This document shows, piece by piece, positions 36,293 to 47,518 of a stretch of 64,000 nucleotides of DNA. This stretch comes from Proteromonas lacertae. Lineage: Eukaryota > Sar > Bigyra > Opalinata > Proteromonadidae. The notes beneath the pieces are model-generated. The model did not search any database. It saw nothing but the letters and a program-made list of their open reading frames with translations, and was not told where the DNA came from. Every line of letters begins with the position of its first letter. Position 1 is the stretch's first letter. The DNA lies in contig NGBS01000296.1 of assembly GCA_002245135.1 (NCBI GenBank), forward strand, positions 1-64,000, read 5' to 3'. Both the position numbers and the translations under genes were made by a program.

Positions 36293-39200
36293 ATGCGATT
36301 AAGAAGAACTACTGCAACAAGTTTTGTATATTATGATAATATAAAGGATATTAAACTTAAATTGAACGTTAAGAATGGCAAAGCTTTCTTTTCTTGTGAA
36401 AATCCATTTCTTTTAGTCAGAGATTGCTTCATTAGAATATACAGTGAGATGAAAAGTATTATCAAGAATCGTAGTGTAACTAAAAATCAAAAATGTTTTT
36501 TGGTGTATGGTAACAAGGGAATAGGTAAGACAACCTTTTGTTGTTTTCTATCGTATTGTTTAAACATAGATGAAGATTTCAAGGAGTACAATATTGTTGT
36601 GGTTTATACAAAGCTAGTAAAACGTTATCATTTTCGAGAAGCTTATGGTGTAGTATATGAAGATAAAAGCGAACTACCTAATACAAGCAGAAAAACAATA
36701 ATTATCAGTGATAATTTGGAAATTAAAGAAGATGACTACAGTAATGCTGAGGTAGTTATTATGGTATCTTCCCCCAAAGTAGAGAATTATAAAGTTATGA
36801 GTAATAAAAGAGCTCCAGTTCAATTCTATTTACTACCTCTCACACCAGAAGAAGCTGATTGCTGTGATCATAGGTTGAAAGAAATTGAATATTCAATTAA
36901 TTATTATGATGTAGATAGAGATGGTTTACCATCATATATACCACCATCATACAATGAAAACATTTTTATATATGATACTAATAGAATAGATGCAGTTACA
37001 GATAGAATAAAGTTTATATCAAAAGAAATAGAAAAAGAAGTTCTTATAAAATGTTTCAATAGTAAAGAAAAGTTTGAAGATTTATTTAAATTATTTAAAC
37101 ATGAAAGAGAAGGAATTATATTTGAAAGAATGATGCATATTATAATAAGAGATAGGTGTATTGATAACAATAGTATAATATATATTCATGGTAACATATC
37201 ATATCATTGGAAAATGCAAGAATTTGTTGATGGTTATATTAACTCTACACCTACGAAGAGATATTATATTGATAATGGTAATAATACTACATCAGAAGTT
37301 GATTCAATGTATGTTGATTTTAGTGAAATTCACAATTTCCCAGCAATTGATGGCTGTATTACCAATAAATTCAACATTACATCAGTTCAAATGACAATGT
37401 CTGCTGATCATTCTATAGTAAATACAGTAATTGTATTTCTGAATGTATTTATATAGAATCTTATATTTAATTAGATGATATACAATCGTCATAAGGATGT
37501 GATGATAAACTACATATTGAATCCACCTGCAAATAATCCATTTCCAGAAGGTATTTCACAAGAATCTTCACTTTATGAACTTGGTTATATACCAATTACT
37601 TTTAAGAGATATAAAATATTTTCGATGGATCAACGTAAAAGAATTCTATGTGAAAGTTATGTATATTATTATTACTGTTATTATTTATAGTTTATAATCA
37701 ATGAAATCAACTCCATAAAAGACACTTCTGGTTTGATTAATACATATAGTGTAAAAAGACAAGAAGAATTCAATAAGATCATGGATAGTGATAAGAAAAG
37801 GTTTGAAGCATTAGAGCGTGGATTAATGGGATTTAGGTTGGAATCTTCTAAAGAAAATGATTTAAGTAGCTTGGTAGGTGTATTAAAAAAACAATTGCCA
37901 GAAATCGTAAAGAAATTAGAAGAAAAATATAATGAATTGGTAAAACAATTAGATGATATTTCAGTACCAATTGAAGCATATAAATTAAAAACTACTTTAC
38001 TTATATTTAGCAATCTAGTTGATAGAATTGTAATACAAATGAAAGAATCAAAAGAATCAGATGAATCAATACAATCCAATGAATCAAGAGCAATAAGAAT
38101 GAAATTACCACCACTACAAGACATAATCACTGAATTAGAGAAAAAAATAGATGAGTTAAAAGCAAATATATCAACCAAAATAACTGAAGTGGATAATAAG
38201 TTTATTAAACAATTAGATAAAGCAAAAAGCGAACCAAATTATTCAACTATTATACAAGAAATCCAAAACCAGATAGTAATATTGCATAATAAACCTCAAG
38301 AATTACTTACTGATTTAAAGTCAATATCCAGTGAATCAATTCATGAAATTAATGATCTAGTTTTATTGTTTGAAAATGCATTACCTGCTATATCCAGTAG
38401 ATTAAAAGATTTATATAATAAAATGACTGAATTACAAAATAATCCAGAAGAATTAATTAAAAATTGTTGTGAATCACAGTTATTGAATAGTGATTTATAC
38501 TTAATTCATAAGATATTACAATCATATTTACAGTTTAACTCCAATAATGATCTTCAAACATTTCTGTCATATTTAGATTATTTAATAAAGAAATTTTCAT
38601 CATTAAGAAATAATGGAATAGATGAAGATAATGGTCATTCAGGAAAAGAAAATCTTACTGATGAAATTATAATCCCAAAATTAAAAAATATGCATTATGA
38701 ATTTCTTTCATTTCAATATCAGCTTCAATTATTAGATATATATGATCTTGATGAAGCAAATGAAATAGTAAAAGTAAAGTTTAGTTGTGAACAGTTACAT
38801 AATCTGAATGATTATTTAATCGATGTAATATACCATGACTTAAAGGATGATAAAGAGAAAGAAGATATGAATGAAGAAATTGTTAAAGTATATATATATA
38901 TATATATATAATTTTATGATTATATTATTATAGAAAATTCAAAAAGAAATAGAATCAAATAGAAATTTTACTACAGATGTTATTACAGAATTATTCAGAT
39001 GTAATCCAATATTTAAAATAGTGATTGTTGCATATGAACGTGATGAAGTTAAACACCCACTTAAAATAGGTTTTGCTGGTTTTGGACAATATGGCGCAAA
39101 ATATAAAGAAGAAATGATAAAAGATATGAAAAAGACTTATAAATGGGATGTTAAAGATGAAATTGATAAAAATAAAAACATAATAATAGAACCAGAACAT

Positions 39201-42200
39201 ATAGTCATATCTATTAAATCAAAAAGACTTCGATTTTCTCATTTGAAAATAACTGAAAAAGATTTGTTGGATGCTTTAACTTATATAAAATCTCCTGAAA
39301 TGAAAAACGATAGTGAAGATACATTACAATTTGAACCAAGTAAATACTCATGTTTACTTATTCAAAAACCGTTAGAAAAGAAAATGAATGAAGAAAAAGA
39401 TATTACAATTTTGATTGATGAACTTAACGATATTATTAAGAAACCTTATAGCAAAGATAGTTTAAAACAAACAATAGATAAACACCAAAATTTTGTAAGT
39501 AATTTAAGTGTTAATAGTCATTTGGAATTAAATGATGGGAATAAAATAATAATAAACGAAATTGAAAAAGTGTGTAAGAGAATAGATGAAAGTATAGTGC
39601 TAAATGAAACGATAGAAAAAGTAGAACACTTGAAAGACAATATTGGATTTACTTTACCTACAAGAAAGTATGTAGATAAACTATTATCAGTATTACCTTT
39701 TAATACTGCTAAAGAGTCAATAGATAAGTTATTATCTGAATTATTTTTTCCTGTTAATAGAGAAAAAATAGATGAGTTTCTACAAAATTTTGGTGTTGAA
39801 AATAGTAAGAAATATAATGAATTTTTTTCATCACTACAACTTACTATTTGTAGGAATTACCAAAGAATGATATTATCAAAATTACTTGTTGATAATACAA
39901 TAGAGGCTATTTATAAAATGTTACCAACATTAGTTGGTAAAGCTAAAGATGATATTTATAATTTATTATCACCATTTCATGTTGATAATTCTAAAGAGAA
40001 TATTTATAATTTTATATCAAGTTTACCTGAAGATGCTGATGAAGAGTATAAAAAGAAATCGTTATTAGAATTACCAATAATTATTAATGAAGATTACATT
40101 GATGGTTTGTTATTTGAATTACCTGTTGAAGCTACTAAAGATGATATAAAAGAGTTATTATATAAATCTAGTATTGCTTTTGATGAAAATGTTCTTGATG
40201 ATTCATTTTCTGAATTAGTTACATTGAATGAAGAAAGTAGAAATAAATTCATATCTAAAATCATTTGTTTTAAACTATTTGCTAATGAAGAAGAGAATAT
40301 CAAAAATTTAATATCACCTTTTACTATTAATGAAGGATGTATAAGCAAATTATTATATGAATTACTTTTTTATGCTAGTGAAGTCTACATAGAAAATTTG
40401 TTATTTGAATTACCTGATAATTCTACTGAAGATGATATTAGACAGTTATTTTCTGAATCATATATTACTGTTAATGAAGAATCTAAAGAAGAGTTTTTAT
40501 CACATTTACCCATTCCCAATGAAGATGATATTTGCAAGTATTTTTCAACATTATCTATTGATCAAGAGTATAATAATAAGTTATTTTCTGAATCACCAAT
40601 CCCTATTAGTCAAGATAATCAAAGTTATTTATTATCATTAACTAATATAGATTATGTTAAGCAGTTTTCATCCAATTTACTGGATAATGCTAAAAGAGAA
40701 TATAATGAAAAGTTAATAGCTTCATATAATGCAATTACCGAAATTAAAGGAAAATTAAAAGATAATTGTATAACATGTACAAGTATATTTATATTAATGT
40801 AATATTCTAATAATAGAAACAAATTCTTTATGTCGAATATTTGATAAACCAGTAATTCTAAATAGTGATGATACAATAAGCATTCAATGTGATATATATC
40901 AATATCCCAAAAATAGAGTGTATATCCGAGATGTTTATAAAGATATATGGAATGAGTTAAAATATTTGATATTGTTTGCTGAGTTGAAAAAATTTTCATT
41001 CAAAAGAAACAGAAAAAGTAGTAAGTTAATAATAGATATATTGAATGGATGGATTATAGAGGAAGATCCAAAACAAATTACTATCGAAGAATATAAAGGA
41101 GAAGATAAAGATGATTATATAATGGAATATCTACAAGGTGTGAGTGCTTTGATTTTAGAAAGAAAATTCAAAAAAAAATTCAATGTAGATGAAAGTTTTA
41201 GAATTTTGTTAAGAGGAAATCCAGGATGTGGTAAAACCTCCTTTATAATATTCTTATTGAAGACGATCATTGAATTGAATAACACAATCAAAGAAAAGAA
41301 TACCGAATTGAATAAAGCAATCAAAGAAAAGAATACCGAATTAAATAATCAGGAAAATGAATTAAAAACTGAAGATCTAATAAAAGCATCAATATATAAA
41401 AATGGAGGTGAAAGTGTTGGTAATAAATATCGATTAATAGATGACAATGTAAATACAATAACTGATAATGCTGATTACTATGATATAGCTATATGCGATT
41501 CATATAACCTTGATGTAAATACTTCAAATGCTTACATTGTGTTATATGTTACTTCACCAGATAATAAGAATTATGATAATTTTTATAATTCAGAATTTAA
41601 TCGAATATATTATTATATGGATGTATTTGGCAATGATGAAATAGTAGACTGGGGGAAAAAATGTTTACCAACAGCTTTTAGAAAATCAATCTTAGATAAT
41701 AAATATAACCAGAAATATGGAAATGTTCCAAGACACATTTATTATGCTTCTATATATGATGTGTGTTATAAAAGAGATTACTGGAATGAGTTATACTCAA
41801 TAGGAATAAAAAGGATAATTGGTGGAATGGGATATAAGGAATTTCTAATGAGATATCTTATTAAGCCTAGAAGAAATAATCCTCAAAATAATACAACAAC
41901 ATTTGATAGTACATTAAGTCATTATATGGTGAAATATTCATATATTAATTTTCATGAAATAAATAAGAATTATATGGAGTTTATATCTAATGAAGTGTTT
42001 GATTTTCTATACTATACTATTAAACACAAAGCTGAAGAAGAAAATGTAAAAGAAATACAAAGTATATTTGAAAGTTATTTTAATGAAAAAGATAATCAAC
42101 TATTTCAATCATTATTTGAAGAACTAGTTTTTTACAACTGTTTATATAAAACAGAAAAGTTAGTTCTAAAGAATGATAAATCTGCAATTGCTTTAAAAGA

Positions 42201-42681
42201 GATAAAAGAAGATGAATTTGAAAAGTTTAAAGAATTATTCGATACAGATATATATTCTACAAAAGAGAATGGAGTTTATATACTTCATTTAGCAACTCTT
42301 AAGAATAGAGAAATGATATATTTGATGAATAACTGTTTTATTCATATTATAAGTGATGAACGAATAAAAAAACATAGTGATATAGTTGAAGGATATAATA
42401 GAATAATTGATGAATGTATTGTACAATTAGCTATGACAATGGGATGGTTAGAATTTCATTATGTTTTTGTTTCATCAAAAGGAAAAACTAAACAATCAAC
42501 TGAAGAGAAAATGTTAAAATCACACTTCAATCCAATAAATATTCCTTTCACTACTAATAGTGAATATACTACAACAAAATTTACTGCAAATGGTGTGGAA
42601 TATACAGCTATAAAACAATTCTATCGTTCAGAATTTACAAAAGATGTGTATGAACAATATTTTGATTTGATTGAAATATAA
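36293..42681 (+). CDS. Crinkler/RHS-type protein with two P-loop NTPase modules
   Basis: Exons 36293-37426, 37475-37660, 37691-38887, 38934-40782 and 40817-42681 join in frame (introns 48, 30, 46 and 34 bp) into 2076 aa. The first donor could instead be at 37433. Module 1 has PFLLVRDCFIRIYSEM, then the P-loop YGNKGIGKTTF (residues 72-82), VIMVSSPKVENYK, and a C-terminal part with FERMMHII, FPAIDGCI and SVQMTMSADHS, matching the nuclease-like end of Crinkler/RHS proteins. The middle is a coiled coil (exons 3-4) and a degenerate 21-22-residue repeat array. Module 2 has RVYIRDVYKDIW, P-loop RGNPGCGKTSF, Walker B-like DIAICDSY and YVTSPDNKNYDNF. Its C-terminus shows no clear nuclease. Family members act as secreted effectors or in genome conflict; the role here is unknown. 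No signal peptide is evident. Confidence 0.78.
39655..40715 (+). repeat. Degenerate 21-22-codon repeat array inside the Crinkler-like gene
   Basis: The protein repeats a unit of about 21-22 residues with a core of two leucines, an acidic or serine residue, leucine and proline, seen in KLLSVLPFNTAKESI, KLLSELFFPVNREKI, GLLFELPVEATKDDI and NLLFELPDNSTEDDI. I count more than fifteen units. Units differ too much at the DNA level to be a recent satellite, so this is an old, selected protein repeat, probably an alpha-solenoid or extended helical spacer between the coiled coil and the second NTPase. Confidence 0.6.
41272..41337 (+). repeat. 33-bp tandem duplication after the second P-loop
   Basis: Two near-identical 33-bp units encode ELNNTIKEKNT and ELNKAIKEKNT, with a partial third (ELNNQ). 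They lie just after the Walker A helix of the second NTPase module and insert a charged helix there. The units differ by only a few bases, so the expansion is recent and possibly polymorphic. It keeps the reading frame. Confidence 0.75.
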
Positions 42682-42766
42682 AATGAAACACTTTATATTA
42701 TTATATTATATAATGTTTAATTCTTATATAATGATATTTTGTTGATATAGATTTTAGTTGGAAATT

Positions 42767-43308
42767 ACTCCTTCACCAAATTCACTGACATACTATTGTA
42801 TATATATAATCATAATACAGTATAATCTGGTAATATCGAAGAAAAATAACTTCCCATTCAATCAAAAAAGAAAAAAGAAATTTAAGCCAAAATAAACGCT
42901 CAACAATTTTCGAAAACCACATACTAAAAAAACAAAAGAAAACATAAAATCTAAATTTATTATATTATTCTTATTACTATAATCATTCTCATTAGTTATA
43001 CAATTACTAGAAACAACATTCTCCTCAATTCTCGAAAATTCAATTTCTTTCTTCTTATCATCACTACTTCCTGAACCAGTCCCTGTAGAACTACTTGTAT
43101 TAACAGAAGTTGGGAATATCTTAGTAATTGTCAAACATTTGAAACAATTAATAGTTTTGCTAGTATCATAATATATCTTATATATCTTTGGTATAATCAT
43201 TAAACAACTACATAACAAACCAGAAAATCCCAAAACTAAAACATCAAATATCAATCTTTCACTTGGTTTATAAACAATCATCATATATACACAATAATAT
43301 GCCAATAT
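42767..43308 (-). repeat. Inverted repeat copy B of receptor tail and kinase start
   Basis: This is the reverse-complement partner of 17069-17610. On the minus strand it encodes YYCVYMMIVYKPSERLIF and the full receptor tail. Its receptor stop codon is mutated (TAA to TTT), so the frame runs on about 30 residues into former spacer. It ends after the kinase glycine-loop codons. The rest of both genes is absent, so no functional product is expected. It sits between the Crinkler-like stop codon (42681) and the eIF4E-like start, with the left edge 85 bp from the Crinkler-like gene. Confidence 0.93.
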
Positions 43309-43347
43309 TATTTCATTTCATTATGCAGAAGTAAAAGAAAATGGTAT

Positions 43348-44094
43348 ATGTTTGATAAGGTAATCAAACTTATGGAATTTATTATTCATTTTGAAAAAAC
43401 TAAGTTTGGCTTGAATTATTCAATGTCTGTATTACATAAACTAAATTCTAAATGGTGCTTTTGGGAGCAGGTTCCATCTGTTAGAAATGATGCGAATGTA
43501 TATTTGCAAGGAATGCAGGTTATTTGTTCTTTTGATTCAGTTGAAGGTTTTTGGGGATGTTGGCAAAACCTAATACAACCGGTGTATAAATTAATAATTT
43601 TGATGTTGTAATAGAGATGTTTTTCAAATCCGAGATGGTCAAAAAGTACAAATCGAAGTGCTAAACGGAAGGCAATTAGTCCGTCATGAAGTAGAGTCTT
43701 TAAGTTTATTCAGAGATGGAATTAAACCGATGTATGAAGATGAACACAATAAAAACGGTTGTGATTTACAGTTTAAAAGTATTTTTTGAATCTATATTTA
43801 ATATGAATAGTAATTCATCTTGAAAATATACAACGTGTATGGGAACATGTAGTACAAGGTCTAATAGGAGAAACTTTTGATTATACAGGTAAAGAATTAT
43901 GTGGAGCAAGAGTAGTTCATAAAAAGACGAAAGGACGAAATGGTGGTCCAAATTATAGGATAGAAATATGGTTCCAGAATAGTAATCAAAATGAACTTAT
44001 AGAAAAAACCAAATCCTTGTTACTACAAAAATTTTCATTCCTATCAGATGCTCCTAAAGATACAAAAATAGCTAATCATAATGCCACGTGGTAA
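43348..44094 (+). CDS. eIF4E-family cap-binding protein, divergent
   Basis: Exons 43348-43583, 43615-43778 and 43811-44094 join in frame (introns 31 and 32 bp) into 227 aa, the usual eIF4E size. Family marks are HKLNSKWCFWEQV, SVEGFWGCWQNL, SLFRDGIKPMYEDEHN, LIGETFDYTG and YRIEIWFQNS. The two tryptophans that sandwich the cap in canonical eIF4E are both tyrosine here (ANVYLQGMQ and KPMYEDE). The first change is known in the 4EHP class; the second is unusual. There is also a longer loop before SLFRDG. The protein should bind capped mRNA or act as a repressor or variant; it may not be the main translation factor. The first ATG is chosen, but a start at MSVLHKLNSKW is possible. Confidence 0.85.
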
Positions 44095-44234
44095 AGATAA
44101 AACTAATTAATAATAATCTTTTTTTAAATAATAATAATCATCTCAATTGGGTTATAATCTACTTATTACACATAAATACGAAAAAGAATATATGTATATA
44201 TAACAAAAACAGATTAATAACAATAAAAAAATTC

Positions 44235-47200
44235 TCAAAATTGGATATTTCCAAAATACTTTAACAAGCATATATTATAGTCAATCAAGGAACTTATTTT
44301 ATTCATCATTTTATTCTCCTTTCTGTGAAGTTCTTCTAATAATTCCTTAAACTCATTATCTTCATTCAATAAATCACTATATATAACCATAATTCTTCCA
44401 AGTACAGCTTGAATTAGTTCAAAATATAGTTTACTATCAATTCCATCATCCAAAATACATAATAAATATTTTAATGCACTAAACCCTTCAACATCTTCTT
44501 TTCCGTTACATAAAGTCTGCAATTGGAAATCAATTCCTGAAGATGATAATGTCATTAAATATTTCATTACTTTAACATAAGCAGATTCATTTTCTTCTTC
44601 TTCTTCATTATTATTATCTTCAGGTTGTTCATACAATTGATCTAATAGTTGATGTAAATTGTTTTTAGATAACATATCATGATTCTCAATAATATGACTT
44701 TTAAGTTGTTTATTTTTCTCGTCCTTTTCTTCTTCCTCTTTTCCACTTGGATCAGGTATAGCAAATGCAGGTTTAACTCCAGTGATTGTGGGTAAAAAGA
44801 ATGGAGCTTTTTCTGGCTCTTTAGGTGGTTCAATTGGCTTATTTCTTTCTTTTATCAAGTCTAAATTAATAAGTGTAGTCCATTGTGGTTTGGATGATCC
44901 AGCTAATGTTATTAATTCATCAGATAATGGTTTTGAAGGATCATTTTCTTCATTTTCATTCTCTGATAATGATGATGCTTCAATTGTTTCAGTCATTTCT
45001 TTACCATCAGATTGAACTAAACTACTGTTATGTGGAAGTTCTAATACATCTATTTAATAATAATAATCATAATATTTATATACATGGTTTAGTTGGGTAA
45101 TGATTTAAATCAACATTATCAAAGTATATTTTATTCACCCATAAACTAATTCCTAAATTATCAACATGACTTGTAGCTATGTATTCACCAGTAACATTAA
45201 CAGTAACAGAAACAGGACATTCTTCAAAATACACCCAATCAATGCACTTACTTGAAGGAATATCAAATACTCTTAAACAACTATCAGATGAAACGGTATA
45301 TAGCCATCTTCCATTAGGTGAAAAAGTACAATCAGTTATAACACCTTCAAAACAATTAAACAAACGAATTAATTTCTTTTGAACTATATCATATAGTTTC
45401 ACTGTTAAATCATCACACATTAAACATAATATTCCATTATCACGATGAATAACCATTTTGTTAATACCAATTCCAATATCTATATCATCTGTAATTAGTT
45501 GAGATTTTGCATTCCAAAACTTTAAATGTTTATCTAAACTGCTTGATATAATAGTCTATTTATAATAATAATAATAATATACTTGATTTAAACTATCAAA
45601 ACAGATAGAAGTAACATCTTTCGTATGTTTACCTTTACCTGCAGGACGATCTGGAACACTACCAGCTGTTTTTGATATTAAATATCCCTTTTTAAATCCA
45701 ATAGGTAATGAACCACGATATTGACCATTTTGAAGGTTAAATCTATAAATATATATATATATATTCATTATATTAACAATATATATATATACATATGAAT
45801 ATCACCACTTTTATATCCAATCACTGTATAATTACCACATACACTAATAGCACAACATAATGCAACATCTGTATTATCACTTGATAATTGTGACTTTGCC
45901 TTTGAAGTTAAATTTGAATTTGGTTTTTCTCTTAGTGATTCTGGTGGTGGTGTTAATGATAAATCACTTTTTGCTCTATCTTCAAATTTCCATGTAAAAA
46001 CTGTGTTTAAACCTTCATGACAGGTTACTATATTGCACCAATCTCTTTCTCTTAATTCACTTACAGCAAAATCTATTTTACATCAATAATAATAATAATT
46101 TATATACATGTGATATTGGGTAATTTCAACTCATCTACTTCTTTATTATATAATTTAGCTTTCTTTGTAACATTTCCTTGAGACATTTCTATTGATTGAT
46201 TTTCACGAATTGTATGAAATACTCTGAAGGATCGATCACTTCCAGCTGATAGTATTTGAAATATAGTTGCATCACTTCCACTCTCTTTAGTTGCAATCAT
46301 ATCACCACCATAAAACCTTATCATTTGAGGTGGTAAATGATGTCCTTGCCTATAACGTAATAAACGAGGTAAACCATCAGATGAATCAAATATCCACATT
46401 TTAATACTATTATCTGAACTTAAACTAAGTAAAACTGGTTCATTATTCAAAAACTCCAAGTTCAATATTCTATCATAATGACCTTGATGTATTGCATCGA
46501 TTGTATAATGCAATTTCTGTTTCTTTAAGTTCCAAAGGATAATTTCTCCATTTTCAGAACCTGTAGCCATTAATGGATATTGTGATTCATCTGAACGAAA
46601 TGATATTGAAGTAACAGCGGATGATTGTTTGTATGTTATAACAGTTTCATCAGTTTTGAGATTTAAGAAAATAATATTTCCATCATGTAATCCTACAGTG
46701 ATAATATCTAATGCTGGAGATTGACATAATGAATGAATATCTATTAATTATTATTATTATTATTTACAAAATAAAAATAATATATATATACAGTTGTTTT
46801 CAAATCCTTTAAATTCATATATCAATTTACATGTATTTATATTCCATAATTGCAATCTACCATTATCACTACCAATAAGTATTTTATTTAAATATGTTAA
46901 AGGATGCAATATTGCTGTTACTGTAAAGTCTGGATGAAGATTAATTGTGTGAATTTCTTCACCCTCTTTATAATTCCATATTCTCATTGTGTGATCATTT
47001 GCTACTGATATTAAAATATCACCAATAGTTAATAAGTGTGTGATTACATCTGTATGACCTGACAATATTTGAATTTGTGTTGTTCTTTTCCATACTATGA
47101 TTTCATTACCACAGGCTGTAAGTGTAAAATCTTTATACACTGATAATGAACTAATAACTAGAAATAGAATAGATACTTTATCGATTTTGCAATTTGTGGT

Positions 47201-47403
47201 GATATAATTGATACTTTCAGTTTGTCTAATTTATATACTTGGAAAGACTTTCCACAACTAACAGTAAAAAAGTGTTCTGTACCTAATGAAAAATATAAAC
47301 TTCGAAGAATACCCAATGTATTAAGGCATCCAGGTATTGGATCAGATATATATCCAACAGACCTAAATGGTTGAAGTAATTTCGATGAGACTGCTTTGCT
47401 CAT
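44235..47403 (-). CDS. UTP21: UTP21/WDR36 small-subunit processome protein
   Basis: Seven exons, 47177-47403, 46792-47150, 46108-46740, 45793-46072, 45580-45742, 45084-45555 and 44235-45049 (introns 26, 51, 35, 50, 24 and 34 bp), give 982 aa, a normal length for the family. Many WD40 blades are visible (ILSGHTDVITHLL, NDHTMRIWNYKEGE, SSDNSIKMWIFDSS, SSSLDKHLKFWNAK, SSDSCLRVFDIPSS), consistent with the two beta-propellers of UTP21. The C-terminal Utp21 domain is clear: PQWTTLINLDLIKERNKP then PEKAPFFLPTITG. The protein acts in U3 snoRNP-dependent 18S rRNA processing in the nucleolus. It is divergent from the phosphodiesterase gene (115 bp between start codons). Several introns carry TTA/ATT runs. 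Confidence 0.93.
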
Positions 47404-47518
47404 CAAAATGCAAAAATAAAATGTTTGAAACGAATATAATTTTTAAACTAATTCGAAAAAAAAGTCGTTTTATCGTTAAATTTTTTTTTTGATTTTTTGT
47501 ATTTAGTTGTATAAGCCA

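Noticed and set aside
38888-38933. AT-dinucleotide tract as a regulatory or centromeric repeat
   Set aside because: It lies between a GT donor and AG acceptor and its removal joins two open frames, so it is an intron.
42862-43305. A 147-aa membrane protein gene on the minus strand
   Set aside because: It is only the tail of the receptor in the inverted duplicate, without signal peptide, ectodomain or six of the seven helices.
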